Shown here piece after piece: positions 36,801 to 45,700 of a DNA stretch of 64,000 bases (position 1 is the first letter of the stretch; every line of letters begins with the position of its first letter). Source of the stretch: Atrina japonica (Eukaryota; Mollusca; Bivalvia; Pterioida; Pinnidae). The notes below the pieces were generated by a model that was given only the letters and a program-made list of their open reading frames with translations, was not told the DNA's origin and made no database searches. The translations under genes and the position numbers were made by a program. Where the stretch lies: assembly GCA_030159075.1 (NCBI GenBank), contig BROG01000255.1, positions 722,501 through 786,500 on the forward strand. Reading direction: 5' to 3'.

Positions 36801-38851
36801 TACAGTATTGTAAATGTTAAATTTGTTTTATACTTAATCATACACTTCTGAATTCTGACAGTGAATTTTATTCTGTTCTTTGAAATGCCAATGGGCAATT
36901 CCAAAAGTGGCTACAGGGATTGATAAGTTAACTCATCCACCCCTTTGGTCTCATTTAGACTCACTCAAATCAATAAATAGTATGATCTATAATCATAATT
37001 TAGGAGTGAACAAGTTCATATTACATGTAAAATTATTATTAAATTTTTATTCTAAATCATAATCAAACACCTATCAAACACACAATATATATACAGTAAA
37101 ACTTGCTTTAGCGACCACCTGTGTATAAAGACCACCTGTGTATAAAGACCATCTAGTCACAAAGATTGTTTTTGCTGTCCCCAATACAATAAAACCTGCT
37201 TTTGCAACCACCTGTGTATAAAGACCATCTGGTTATAAAGACTGTTTTTTGCAGTTCCCCAATAGTACCATTTGTATACAAATCAACCTCCATATAAAGA
37301 CCACCTCCCTATAAAGACTGGTTTTGTTGTGTCCCTAAGCTTAAGGGGGTCTTTATGTACAAGTTTCACTATGTATACTTTACATTACCAACTTCTGAAG
37401 ACTGATATCATTGTTCGCCTTTCTAAGTTGAAGGTTTCTTTGTAGCTCTGCAGGATTCAGAAGTCTGGATCCAATGTCAAGGTCAAATTCTACAGGTGAT
37501 GTTTCCTTCATTAAAGCATCCCCTAGTCTTGGCCTAGAGTTGTTATCAACTGAAACAAAAAACAGTAAAATCTACTTGCTGCAGGCATAATGTGTCAAGC
37601 AGGCAATTTTTCGTTTATATTTGGTGGTAGTTTGCTATTTTTTAATCAAAACTTCCATTTGATCTGTAATTTCTAAAAAGAGTATGACTAAAGAACATGC
37701 AATTATTTTTTTTAACGATAAGGTGGATGACCTAATACTGTGCCATTGTCAAACAACATTATAAATAACTATGCATGACTAAATTTCTGTTAAAATATTG
37801 GTATAACTATTAACGTAATGATAAAATGGTTACATGTGATATTCAGGGCTTTCAAAAATAGATGATAGACTAGCCAATGGAAATCAGCTCACTGTAAAAT
37901 GTAATCTGATGCCAGCTACTTCAACACTAGGCCAAAAAAAATAATAATAATAATAATATTAACTGAAAATAAAAATTTATTTTACCCAAGAAAATGCAAA
38001 ACAACGAAGAAAAAATTAAGAATAAAGTTTGGGAAAGAAATTAAAAAGTGACACAAAATATTGTTTTCTTTAATTAGGGGGAGGGGGTGTACTAAATCCA
38101 ATCACCATTAAAAGCATTTAAAATTTTGTTGAATTTTATAGGTTTTGATCACCCTTAGATCCCAACCTTATTTTTGTGTTATACAAAGTGTAGCTCAAAC
38201 GGTTGGCTGTTCCCGAAGCAAACTAGTATTGATTAGAAATTAACCAAAATGCAATACTATACTAGTCACATTTACTTTCTCCATGAACACTAAAATGTCA
38301 ACTTCCAAAAATGTTTGACAACGAGGTACCGTACTTAACTACTATATAAGCAAACGTTATGCAGACCACATGTATGTTCATGGTAACACTGGAACTGCTA
38401 ATTATGTTCTAAATATTTGACTTCATAATTTAACTGTTACATCATTTTGCAGGAAAGATGTTGCCCAACTAGACCGAATGGATTCTTGATGAATGTTTTT
38501 TCCCCCGCATGTGTAAATGAAATAGCTGCACTCTCTTTCAAGGCTTTGCTTTAGTGCAAATTAGTACATTGTACTGAAGCTAGATGCATCCTTGTTTTGA
38601 AAGCCCTGAATGTTTACGACAGTCGACTGGAACAAACTAGTATAATTACCATCTTGAAATTGACAGCACTGTGACTGGTGTCGACTGGCAGAAAAAAACT
38701 GCAGACATGTTGTCCGTCTCAACTTTTCCCACTGGCAAAAATTCAAACTGGAATATATTTTCCTGACAGGATTATAGAACAGGATATGATGAGGCCTGCG
38801 GCACTGCAGAGCGGAGCCACTCCATCGCCATGTGAGTCTTGCAAGACGCAT
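18690..38851 (-). CDS. Seryl-tRNA synthetase-like mitochondrial protein (SLIMP-like)
   Basis: Fifteen coding exons, in transcript order: 38851-38650, 37549-37389, 34845-34735, 33683-33600, 32437-32359, 31118-31052, 28505-28364, 27584-27558, 26653-26566, 24701-24624, 24192-24134, 23056-22950, 21242-21188, 19588-19487, 18803-18690. Phases agree throughout and sum to 1476 nt (491 residues). Residues 1-40 are basic, with no acidic residue, as in a mitochondrial presequence. Residues 80-212 match the SerRS N-terminal arm: Leu-Asp-Ile start, two helices of a coiled coil, then Leu-Pro-Asn. The rest follows the class II core in order, with Phe-Ser-Asn-Cys before the catalytic domain, a motif 2-like arm and a motif 3-like end that keeps Thr-Ser-Arg. 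Motif 2 lacks the Arg-x-Glu and His-Gln-Phe pattern of active SerRS, which favours the non-charging paralogue SLIMP over SARS2. Less certain points are the exon 5 donor (GTACAG, chosen over GTGAGT for frame), the exon 13 donor (GTAGCT, or 14 residues longer to 21146) and the 3' end. Confidence 0.83.
18900..19262. repeat. Polypurine tract in the last SLIMP-like intron
   Basis: About 360 bp almost entirely A and G on the plus strand (pyrimidine on the transcribed sense strand), lying 100 bp upstream of the terminal exon acceptor. It creates a long Ser/Phe/Leu frame on the minus strand that merely reads through the pyrimidines. Confidence 0.9.
19487..19588 (-). CDS. SLIMP-like exon 14
   Basis: Between TTTTTACAG and GTAAGT, phase 0. 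It encodes Ile-Ala-Ser-Val-Ser-Phe-Leu-Gly-Asp-Tyr-Val-Ser-Arg-Arg-Leu. This aligns with the SerRS block Ile-Ser-Ser-x-Ser-Asn-Cys-x-Asp-Tyr-Gln-Ala-Arg-Arg, with the Asn-Cys pair replaced, another sign of altered chemistry. Confidence 0.82.
20031..20435. mobile_element. MITE family A, second copy
   Basis: 405 bp with the same termini (GGGCCCGAAATCACCAAATT ... AATTTGGTGACTTCGGGCCC) and the same interior landmarks (TGAGTACAGTACTCAAAATT). In the intron between SLIMP-like exons 13 and 14. Confidence 0.9.
20897..21047. mobile_element. MITE family H
   Basis: CAGTGGAACCTGTCTTGAGA ... TCTCAATACAGGTCCCACTG, about 150 bp between TA dinucleotides. It ends about 140 bp from SLIMP-like exon 13. Related copies: 55780-55905 (TA-less but same termini) and a diverged one at 20443-20590. 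Confidence 0.82.
21188..23056 (-). CDS. SLIMP-like exons 12-13
   Basis: Exon 12 (23056-22950) is a helix with several Cys and Met, ending Ile-Pro-Met-Arg, like the SerRS Leu-Pro-Tyr-Arg. Exon 13 (21242-21188) begins with Leu-Ala-Thr-Gly-Asp-Ile-Ser-Ser, like the SerRS Thr-Gly-Asp-Leu-Gly. The exon 13 acceptor (GTGAG) is clear from frame. Its donor is a weak GTAGCT; the alternative at 21146 keeps the frame and gives a length closer to SerRS. Confidence 0.6.
21474..21617. mobile_element. Palindromic MITE, family E
   Basis: TTATGTAGTGTTCTAGAGGG ... ATATATGGGGTCC inverted against GGACCCCATATATTTCG ... CTAGAACACTACATAA. Strong hairpin potential; no coding frame. Confidence 0.88.
22372..22896 (-). 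mobile_element. MITE family B (reverse) split by a family C MITE
   Basis: The outer element runs from TTAAGGGGGCATTAGCTG to CATAGCTAATGCCTTTAA. The inner element is 22572-22744, CAGTGAAACTTGTATATAAA ... AAGCAAGTTTTACTG, flanked by TA on both sides, as expected for Tc1/mariner-type insertion. Confidence 0.85.
23288..23628. mobile_element. MITE family A, degraded copy
   Basis: Starts GGGCATGAGGTCACCAACTT and ends AATTTGGTGATCGGGCCC with internal deletions. Another remnant spans about 21800-21850 and 22340-22365. Confidence 0.75.
23695..23990 (+). mobile_element. Second SINE family copy
   Basis: GTCAGCACAGGTTCGAGCCC (box B), GCTGATTTTTGTGAGAATGT, TGGGTACTTTGTAACCGGGT, AACTGGCCGCCACCATATAA, AAAACACCACTCAATAAAA. 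In a SLIMP-like intron. Confidence 0.82.
24134..26653 (-). CDS. SLIMP-like exons 9-11: motif 2 region
   Basis: Exons 26653-26566, 24701-24624 and 24192-24134. Exon 9 ends Val-Ile-Gly-Ser-Ser-Val-Ala-Gln, which corresponds to Leu-Ile-Gly-Thr-Ala-Glu in SerRS. Exon 10 gives Leu-Pro-Leu-Lys-Tyr-Phe-Ser-Val-Gly-Arg-Ser-Tyr, the motif 2 strand. Exon 11 gives Leu-Pro-Gly-Leu-Leu-Ser-Cys-Thr-Gln-Thr-Val-Lys, where active enzymes have Gly-Leu-x-Arg-Val-His-Gln-Phe. The amino-acid- and ATP-binding Arg/Glu positions are not conserved. Confidence 0.8.
24806..24972. mobile_element. MITE family F
   Basis: ATTGACCTATCGCCAAATGT inverted against CACTTGGCAATAGGTCAAT. The interior has ATTATGACGTCACAATTAAA and ATTATGACATCACAATCCAA as a second, direct pair. 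Confidence 0.82.
25373..26490. mobile_element. 1.1-kb non-autonomous repeat with internal duplication
   Basis: Begins AACAAGAGGCCCAGGAGGGC with CGCTCACCTGAG and ends GCTCAGGTGAGCTAAAAAAA, so it has inverted ends. The segment 25540-25850 is repeated in diverged form at 25980-26330 (ACATTTCTTCAACTATA, GGGGAGATAA, GATTTTTAAAGAGG, CTGGATCCACCCCTGGGCCA). Near the right end is CCGGACGACGGACGGGG. The layout is common among mollusc intron repeats (from memory). Confidence 0.75.
27558..27584 (-). CDS. SLIMP-like exon 8, 27-nt microexon
   Basis: Nine codons (Glu-Gly-Cys-Gly-Thr-Lys-Leu-Glu-Asp) between TTTTCCAG and GTGAGT, phase 0 on both sides. It bridges exon 7 and exon 9 where SerRS proteins have a variable surface loop. 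Skipping it would keep the frame. Confidence 0.7.
27985..28135. mobile_element. Foldback element, family G
   Basis: GTGATTGGCTGACTAAC and GTATGACATTTCGTATAAGG with reversed partners GTCAGCCAATCAG and CCTTATATGGAATGTC. Hairpin-forming. Confidence 0.7.
28364..28505 (-). CDS. SLIMP-like exon 7: entry to the class II core
   Basis: Runs from CACAG to a GTAAGT donor. It encodes Asn-Cys-Gly-Glu-Asn-Ala-Tyr-Phe-Leu-Lys ... Ala-Ala-Leu-Leu-Glu-Gln ... Ile-Asn-Tyr, then Phe-Glu-Pro-Ile-Ser-Ala-Pro-Glu-Phe. This follows the SerRS pattern of a Tyr-Phe-Leu strand, a motif 1 helix with Ala-Leu-Leu-Glu, and a Pro-x-x-x-x-Pro strand. Confidence 0.85.
28530..29150. repeat. About 102-bp tandem repeat next to SLIMP-like exon 7
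   Basis: Around six units with AACACATAAAAGTATAACTC, GATATTTGGTAA(A/G)GGGAGA and ACAATAATTGTTCGTG. Begins 25 bp upstream (transcript sense) of the exon 7 acceptor. Two adjacent units are virtually identical, so expansion is recent. Confidence 0.85.
29155..30985. repeat. 45-48-bp satellite in SLIMP-like intron 6
   Basis: About 38 units of AATATTCTACCTTAACTTTA plus a CCAGCTAACACTAAACAGAA-type half. Most are 47-48 bp. A homogenised block at 30461-30781 uses a 45-bp variant lacking CGA/CAC, which opens a 106-codon minus-strand frame. That frame is not a gene. Confidence 0.95.
31652..31800. repeat. GA/GACA microsatellite in SLIMP-like intron 5
   Basis: GAGA, GACAGA and GATAGA mixtures over about 150 bp. 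The C/T strand gives spurious Ser/Leu frames. Confidence 0.95.
31978..32232 (+). mobile_element. Second tRNA-derived SINE family
   Basis: Head with box A-like GCCAAGTAGTAAGAG and box B-like AGGTTCAAGACCCACT. The body includes TGGTCAGTGCAGG, TGCCAGTTTACTTGCAGAG, AACTGGCCACCACCATATAA and GTAAAACAGTACTAAAACAAAC. It lies just 3' of SLIMP-like exon 6. Confidence 0.8.
32359..37549 (-). CDS. SLIMP-like exons 2-5: SerRS-type coiled-coil arm
   Basis: Exons 37549-37389, 34845-34735, 33683-33600 and 32437-32359. Exon 2 carries Phe-Asp-Leu-Asp-Ile ... Asn-Pro-Ala-Glu-Leu, matching the SerRS first helix start. Exons 3 and 4 are Lys/Glu-rich helices, antiparallel in SerRS. Exon 5 ends with Ala-Leu-Asp-Leu-Pro-Asn-Val, the conserved turn after the arm. 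In true SerRS the arm grips the long variable arm of tRNA-Ser. Each intron here contains a different satellite. Confidence 0.8.
32870..33345. repeat. 22-bp minisatellite in SLIMP-like intron 4
   Basis: About 21 units of CTCACACCAGCACAAGGCATGA with CATGAGG and CACGAGG variants, in the intron between exons 4 and 5. Confidence 0.9.
33785..34558. repeat. 87-bp tandem repeat in SLIMP-like intron 3
   Basis: About nine units with GACAGCTGGGTCCAGACA, CTACATATCTGTGACTAC and GAGCAAACAGCAATCTTCTA. The central five are nearly identical; the outer ones (near 33800) are diverged, as expected for an array expanding from the middle. Confidence 0.92.
35275..35535 (+). mobile_element. Third tRNA-derived SINE family
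   Basis: tRNA-like head GGGTAGCGCAGTGGTTAGTG. The body carries GGCACTCCGGTTTCCTCCCA, AACGTCAGCGCCAACG and ATAAGTTGCTTTAACTTGTT, with an AATAAATAAAGTTAAAA tail. In SLIMP-like intron 2. Confidence 0.78.
35833..36095 (-). mobile_element. V-SINE/RUDI-type SINE copy
   Basis: Reverse-oriented: GTTTATTGTTGTTTAACGTC, CATATGAAGACGTCACCAAA, GAGGGTTCTTTAACGTG, CTGTGACACTGGTCCTC, then a mutated tRNA head. It lies in SLIMP-like intron 2. Confidence 0.85.
36540..37022. repeat. Dispersed unit TCATCAACCCC...AATAAATAGTA...GGGGTGA
   Basis: Pairs of TTAACTCATC-AACCCC, CATTTAGACTCACT, AAATCAATAAATAGTA and a GAGTGA/GGTGA end at 36540-36620 and 36925-37022. Other copies are at 45728-45832, 39068-39168, 32250-32338 and about 1225-1300. 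The type is unknown; copies are too diverged to define ends. Confidence 0.55.
36621..36768. mobile_element. Palindromic MITE, family D-like termini
   Basis: About 148 bp. GGGGCCCGTTTTACAGAAGG ... GTCCTAAATCCT is inverted against AGGATTTAGGAC ... TTTCGTAAAACGGGCCCC. In SLIMP-like intron 2. Confidence 0.85.
37095..37372. mobile_element. MITE family C, partly duplicated
   Basis: CAGTAAAACTTGCTTTAGCG at the left and GTACAAGTTTCACT at the right, with GTGTATAAAGACCACCTG repeated inside and a second left end at about 37187 (CAATAAAACCTGC). It ends 17 bp from SLIMP-like exon 2. Confidence 0.8.
38650..38851 (-). CDS. SLIMP-like exon 1: mitochondrial presequence
   Basis: Starts at ATG (38851-38849) and ends at a GTAATT donor in phase 1. 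It encodes Met-Arg-Leu-Ala-Arg followed by a long stretch rich in Arg, Lys, Ser, Gln and aromatic residues; the first acidic residue comes after about 40 positions. This is the usual composition of a mitochondrial import signal. Joining to exon 2 gives Gln-Asp-Val-Asp-Asn-Asn without a frame break. Confidence 0.75.
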
Positions 38852-39787
38852 GATTCTTTCTTCTTATGCTTACTGGAAATATAAAGTTTACAAATCTAAT
38901 TTTAATTTGAATGACCATGAATAATGAAGCATGTTGGAGTACTATGTAGGCCTATGTCCTCACATAATGACCCTTTTTTCTGTCAATAGAGGGGGGTCCA
39001 GTAAAACATATAAACCTCTGGTCATACATCATAACTTAAGTTATACTCAGGTCTTAACATTTCCTTTATTGGCTATAACTCATCGACTCCTGACAACCAA
39101 TGGAATCTTCAGTTAATCAGTGATTCAGGCAAGTCCAAATGTGTCTCTAGGGATGAATGAGTTAAAATTTCTTAGATCTTAGATTCTTACGTATAAAAAA
39201 GAGAGAGATGAATGAAACACGTGCTTATTTTGTTCAAAAGGAATGTATAGTTGCAAACTTTTGATCAATGAACACGATAAGATGATATTTACACGTTCAA
39301 ACGTTGTAGCACTAGGCCTAATGACAGATTACGGTTAATCAGGTCAAAGTATCGTGCAGAGTCTAAACACCGAACCTAACAGAACCTAGCCGAAGCCAAA
39401 GTATCGTGCTTCTGGAAGGCTAACCGGTGATGTTCGTCCTCAAAAGTTTTGCCTAAAGAAGTAACTGTAAAGTATCCGTAGCTTCCAGTTACGATTGGAA
39501 TATTTAAAGTTGAACCCATAACTTACTTTCAGTAATGTAAACGGGACACTTTTGAGGGCGACCAAGATGACAATAACGCACTTATAGTAAAGCTTCCCAA
39601 ATTATTTAAATATTTCGGTAAAACTCATGTCACTTATGGGCGCAGACATCTTGACCTGAAATCGAGGCTGAACATTGGTTTCACTTTGTCGCGCGTCGAA
39701 CGTCAGTTACGTTTAAAAAGTAAACGTCAAACACGCGGAACGGCACGAGTTTCATTTTCTCAGAATACTTCAGAGTTGCAGAATTAC
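38852..39787. promoter_or_regulatory. Head-to-head intergenic region, candidate bidirectional promoter
   Basis: 936 bp between the start codons of the SLIMP-like gene (minus) and the RING-bromodomain gene (plus). No coding sequence. The 39620-39740 part is the least AT-rich and contains several CpG (GTCGCGCGTCGAACG) and an ATTGGT (inverted CCAAT box) at about 39673. No TATA box stands out. A dispersed repeat fragment lies at 39068-39168, on the SLIMP side. Confidence 0.5.
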
Positions 39788-39793
39788 ATGGAG
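39788..39793 (+). CDS. RING-bromodomain gene, proposed first coding exon
   Basis: ATG-GAG followed by GTTTGTG. It joins in phase 0 to Ala-Glu-Ile at 41817, giving a short N-terminus ahead of the RING, as in many TRIM proteins. The upstream part of the same frame (39686-39787) is open but has no ATG. Another non-coding or coding first exon cannot be excluded. Confidence 0.5.
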
Positions 39794-42700
39794 GTTTGTG
39801 TTTATGAATTTTCGGTTGCTCGTCAAATTTATGAAAACGCGAAAATCATTTTCAAAGACCACGTTGACATATAGGCTATCCCATGAATGATAAAAATCTA
39901 CAGCAAACTGCAATTTTGCAAGTTCACCGTCAGATTTATAAATATGAAAAGAATCACCCCTATAGACCTACTTGACTGTAATTTTGAAATGCAATATTTG
40001 CACTACTTGAACTTGATTTATATAACCAATGTCAATTCATTTAGATCTAATAATAGAAATCTATTTATTTGGTAAATTTTAGTGTGATGGGGTGAGTAAT
40101 GTTCATATTTCTTACTCATGTGAAGATCAGTCTTAAATTTCAGAAAAAGACATTTTGAATCATCGAAAATTGTTTGGAAATTTGTGGTGGAAAAAATTAA
40201 CATTTTTAAATTTGGTTTAAAAACAAAAAACTAGAAATCTTCAAAAGGACTTTTGTGTGTCCCAAGGATTTTGCAATTCTTTCAACATTTAATTGATATG
40301 ATTTTTTTTTTGCTTTTTGGGTATATTTGATGATTGCATGGATTAATTATATTATTCCCAAAGCGCAACCAATGCCCCGGGTTCGATCTTTTTATGAAAT
40401 CTTACAACCCGGATACAAGACAGTAAAAACCGAGGTCCCGTTCACAGTGTGTCTGCACGTTAAAGAACCCTCATGCTCAATAAAGCATAGGCTTTGAAGC
40501 CCTTTTGCAATTGAAAGATGATACTTTTAAACAACAATAAACAAACAAATATTATTCCCATGTGACAACATTATTACAAAATATTTACAAAAAATAAAAA
40601 ATAAAAAACAATTTCTTGCATTGCTCAGGAGCACACAGTGGTCCAATCAATGTTATAAAACTTTTTTTGTATACGTTAGTAAAACAAAAATGCATAGGTA
40701 TTTTAGCTGCAAGGTTTAATATTGTACGTTTTATCAGCTATATTTAAATGGTCACAGCTTGCACTCTGATATCAGGGGTCAGTAAATTTCACAAAGTTTT
40801 GGAACTAAAATGCACCTATAAATCCACATTTTAAATTTTGAGTGGACTTCAAAGTTTGCAAAGACTCTTGAATATGTACAATCCAATACTTTACAAAGAT
40901 AAAATAAAAAGAGAGATAAAAAACCCCCATTTTTTGCAAAATAGGGTGCCCATGGTATCCATGGGGGAAAAGGGGTCAAACCACTAAAATTTCATATTTG
41001 TATTAGGGCTATCATTGAAGAAATTCTATATCGATATATCAATAAGTAAAAAATATATAAATCTAATTTTACTTGCATAAATCCAGTGGTTACAGGTGTT
41101 GTATTGTGTATTTTATTATCTGAAGATTAAAAAAAATCATTGCAAGGAAAACATTGTTTATTTGAACAATTAGAACAAAATATAATATAGTACAACAACA
41201 TGAAGTAAAACAATTGGAAAATTTGGAAATTGTAAAAGAAAATACATCCTGTGAAATGCATTATGAAATGTATCGATTCTAAAAAAAATATGTATCGATT
41301 ATCATAATAAACAATTTGTATATCGATGCATCGATGTAGAATCTATCAGTGACAGCCCTAATTTATATATATGTACAGCATGTATTCTGTAGTGTTACAA
41401 AAAATATGGCATGAAGTAAAAAAAAATGTGCATGTCACAGCTCGGTGAACAAACAAGACATTTGAAAAAAGGTAGGGTCAGGGGGCAAGCAAAAATCAGT
41501 AGGACACCTTGTAAAATTCTCAGCCAATACCTCACTAGATTGGAAATTAAATACATGCATTCACTATTTTTACAATAAATAAAAAGAAAAAGAATCCACA
41601 TGACATTTAAATTCTTGAGGCTGGAAAACTTAAACGAAGTTGGCATGAAACAGATGAAATTACAATGACCACCAAGGTCTCAATTCCAGAGACTTACTTT
41701 TAAACTACATACATAGACATGACAGAAATTTTAGAATTCATGAATTTGTGAATTTAAAGGGCATTTTCCACAAATATATTTAAATATATTTTCCTGTTTT
41801 CTTTTTTATTTTTCAGGCAGAAATTTCAAGCAGAGCTTTGAAGTGCTCTAGCTGTTACAGGCCTTCCTTATTAATTGAAGGTGAAGGTCAAAACAGTATC
41901 AAGCTCGGATGTGGTCATTCCATGTGTTTTTCTGTAAGTTGCATGATGATATTCTGTGTGTGTGTGCAGTGGTCAGTTATATATATCAAGTGGAAGAATC
42001 TCTCTTTACTTTTGACTTCTGTCTTAAAGTACACGTGCGGTGACATCTCATTGGTCAGAGTCACTCGAATGGAAACATACAAAATGTACCGTATTTCAAA
42101 GATACTAATGTATTATGTAATGATATACAGTAAAATTTGCATTAATACCGGCTATTTCTGTATTACTATATAAGGAACACATGCCTATAAAAATCACTCA
42201 AACATATTAACCTCGAATTGCTAACATTTTTATAATGAATAAACCTCTTTATAAAGGCCACCTATCTATAACAACTACTTTTCCCTCGAGTGGCCTTTAT
42301 AGACAAGTTTGACTATATCATATGCATAACATCTCTAATTTAGTTCTTGGACTACATATATTGTGAAGATCTTGTAATATATATAATGTATACAGTGAAG
42401 CTTGTATATAAAGATCCTCTGACAGACACAACAGAAACAGGCTTTATAGTGAGGTGATCTTTATATAGAGGTTGATTTGTACACAAACAGTATTATTGGG
42501 GACAGCAAAAAACTTTTGACCAGGTGGTCTTTATACGCAGGTGGTCACTAAAGCAAGTTTTACTGTATGTCTTTGTGCGGAGTAAGCTTTAAGATTATCA
42601 TACAGTCATTAAAGAATCTTACCCTCGGATTGAGATTCCTTTGTCATACTCTCAAAGTAGGGGTAGACTCTTTTAGTCCTCTATATTGGTTTTTTTTTGT

Positions 42701-45700
42701 GTTTAATTATGAAAAATGATATTTATATTAAATTGGTAGATTTACAATGTAGTCCCAGGAACAGATCACCAGCCATCGGCAAGTAAACTGGCAAACTTCC
42801 CCACAAAAATCAGCTTAGGTTCCAGCGGGGCTCAAACCAGGACTGACTAAAAGTAAATGACTTCATGGTTTAAAGCGCGATGCTCGAACCACTCTGCCAT
42901 AGTTTTTATCTATGAAAAGACAGTGAAAACTTGGGGATAATATTTTATTTTCTTTTTACCTAGTTGATGGCAACTCTGTACAAAAGATACAGATGGTATT
43001 ACATCATATAGATTAGTTAATGTTCTTTTCAAGGATTCTCATGACAATGACATTGTCTTCAATACAAGAAGTCGTGAAGTAGTTCAGCATTTTATTTCCA
43101 GTGCTTACAGAGTCAGTGGTTGTCTTCCGGTTATAACGACAGTGAGAGCATTCGCTGCGTGACTTGTGCATTTACTACCTCTATTTCTGATGCACCAACT
43201 GGGACCAAGGTATGATATTTAGGATTATTCCAGTTTTTTTTTTTACCTTTTGATAACAGTGGCCTGAGCCTTTCCAACTGGGAACAAGAGTACCGCAAAC
43301 GGTACAAAGCATGCCCGCGATAAAAAGTGATGTACAGTTTATTTGTAGGAAGCAATTGACACTAAGCATGCACTTTTGGGGTGCGAAAGAGGAATACTGT
43401 TTACTTGGAAATTTTCGCTCTCGTTTAATTTTCACCTTTTTTGCCATTAGATTAGAGGGCGATTTTTAAATGAAAGCAAACAGTTAAATATTGTAGCACT
43501 GACATACATACCATCCATGAGACTATGGTGATTTAGGGCGAATTCAAGACAGGGTCAATATGTTTTCTGCTGTGAAAGGGCAAAAATAAGCAAGGGCGAA
43601 AATTTTAAGGTATACAGTATTAGTTGCGTTGAGATTAGTAACTGATTAGATGTTTATGTTTATTGTTGTTTAACGTCCCACTCAAGAATATTTCACTCAT
43701 ATGGAGACGTCACCAAATGCCGGTGAAGGGCTTCAAATTTTTGGCCTATGCTCAGCACTTACGGCCATTGAGCAGTGAGGGTTCTTTAACGTGCCGACAC
43801 CTACTGTGACACGGGACCTCCAGTTTTTACTGTCTCTTCCGAAAGACAGGAAACCAACCTGCCGCCGGCGGGACTCGAACTCACAACCTCACGATCCAGA
43901 GTCAAGCGCGCTACCGACTGAGCCAGGTAACTGATTATAACACTGTATAATATACAGGTATAAGAGTATACAATGAGATGTATTATGAAATGTGCCTGCA
44001 TTCGAAAACCTATACACAGCACATAAAGTTATGTATGATTTTTAAAAATAGTAATGTTGCCCTACATTCATAAACAGTGACATTGAAATGTTGATTGTCT
44101 CGAGAATATGTTGCAAGGAACAGTTGTATAAATTTCATCAAAATTCATTCAGTTACTCAGAAACCGTCGACACGCAAAGTTACATATTATTTCTGAAAAT
44201 AGTAATGGTGACCTACATTCACAAACCACAACCTTGAAGTTTGACTCGTCTCAAGAACTAGTTAAAGGAACAACTATATAAAGTTTCAATAAAATCTGTT
44301 TGCTGGAAAAGCTCCAGACAAGCTAAATGTTGACATTAAGCTATATAAGATTTCTAAAAATAGTAATTGAAATTCAACTGGTCTCGAGAACTTGTTGCAA
44401 GGAAGAACTGTATAAAGTTTCAATAAAATTTGTTCAGTACTGTCTTTGCTTAAAAAGCTCCGGACAAGCTAAATTTCTAAAAATAGTAATGGTGAACTAC
44501 ATTTGCATATGACGACCTTGAAATTTGACTCATCCAGAGATCTGTTGCAAGGAACAACTGTATAAAGTTTCAATAAAATCTGTTTAGTACTTTGCTTAAA
44601 AAGCTCTGGACAAATGGATGAACGAACGTACACACAGACAGGGTGGGTGTATAAATATTATCGACAATTGGACAGAATTGGGAAATTTTACACTGCTCAG
44701 CCATGACAGTATTTTCTCCTTCAGTAGACTAGTTTAATTCTGATTCTTGTCTTTAAAGTATGAGATTGAGAAGATTTATTTACTTTGTTGTATAATTTAT
44801 TTTTTTGTAGAATTTTGATTTATGCAACATAACCATGTGTACATTCATTTGGAATCGGAACTCATACACTTACTTTGAATACTGATCACAAATGAATAAA
44901 ATTATGTTAAAAAGAGCCCAGAGAGTTACGAGAGAAAAAACACTCACTAGAAACACATTTACTTTTCAATTGAATTACTGCCTGTCCTTTGGGAAGTTTT
45001 ATCATAATTTGGGGATAAACATTACATTTTGTACAGGTAAATTTTTTCAACGGCTAAAAGGCTGCTTCCCCTAAATAATTTTCCCCAAATTGAAGTCAAT
45101 TTTGTAAGTTTTGTAGAAAAAGTGCCCGGTATTTGTCTTCACTTATTCAGGGGTGAGGTAATCCTGTACCTGACTTGCTCATCTTGTTATGTTTGCTTCC
45201 TGGGCAAGTACTTTTTAGCAGTGTGATTACCTTTGGACAGTGAACTGTAGCAGAAATTGCGATTAAAATATAAATAAAAAATTATTAGAAAAGTCAATGC
45301 TGTATTAAGACTGATAATTGGATTTGATGTTAACTTGAAATTGTCACTAGCTTTTTATTGATATTGATAATTACATGTGATATCATAAGAAAAGCATGTT
45401 AAAATGTATTAACATTTGCCTCTATGGAATAGTGCACAAGGAATGTTTAGTTTCAAGGAATCAGATTTTTATAACTCATGTCCAAGGACAGGTACAAAAG
45501 CTTTTATTTTCCCACCCCTGGTTTTGTGGCACTTCTAAAGGTGGGAATGAAAAATCACCGATTTCATTTGTAGCCAAAATTTGTGGTCCACTTTTTCAAA
45601 ACATAACACCTCAGAAAGTTTAGACCCCCCAAACCCACCTACCCCACCAGATTTCCTTTGTTAAAGTGATATTTCAACAACACATATTTCTGTTTTTAAG

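Noticed and set aside
28364..38851. Interpretation as canonical mitochondrial seryl-tRNA synthetase (SARS2)
   Set aside because: The fold and order fit, but the motif 2 and Asn-Cys positions needed for charging are replaced, so the SLIMP-like paralogue is preferred. A database alignment could overturn this.
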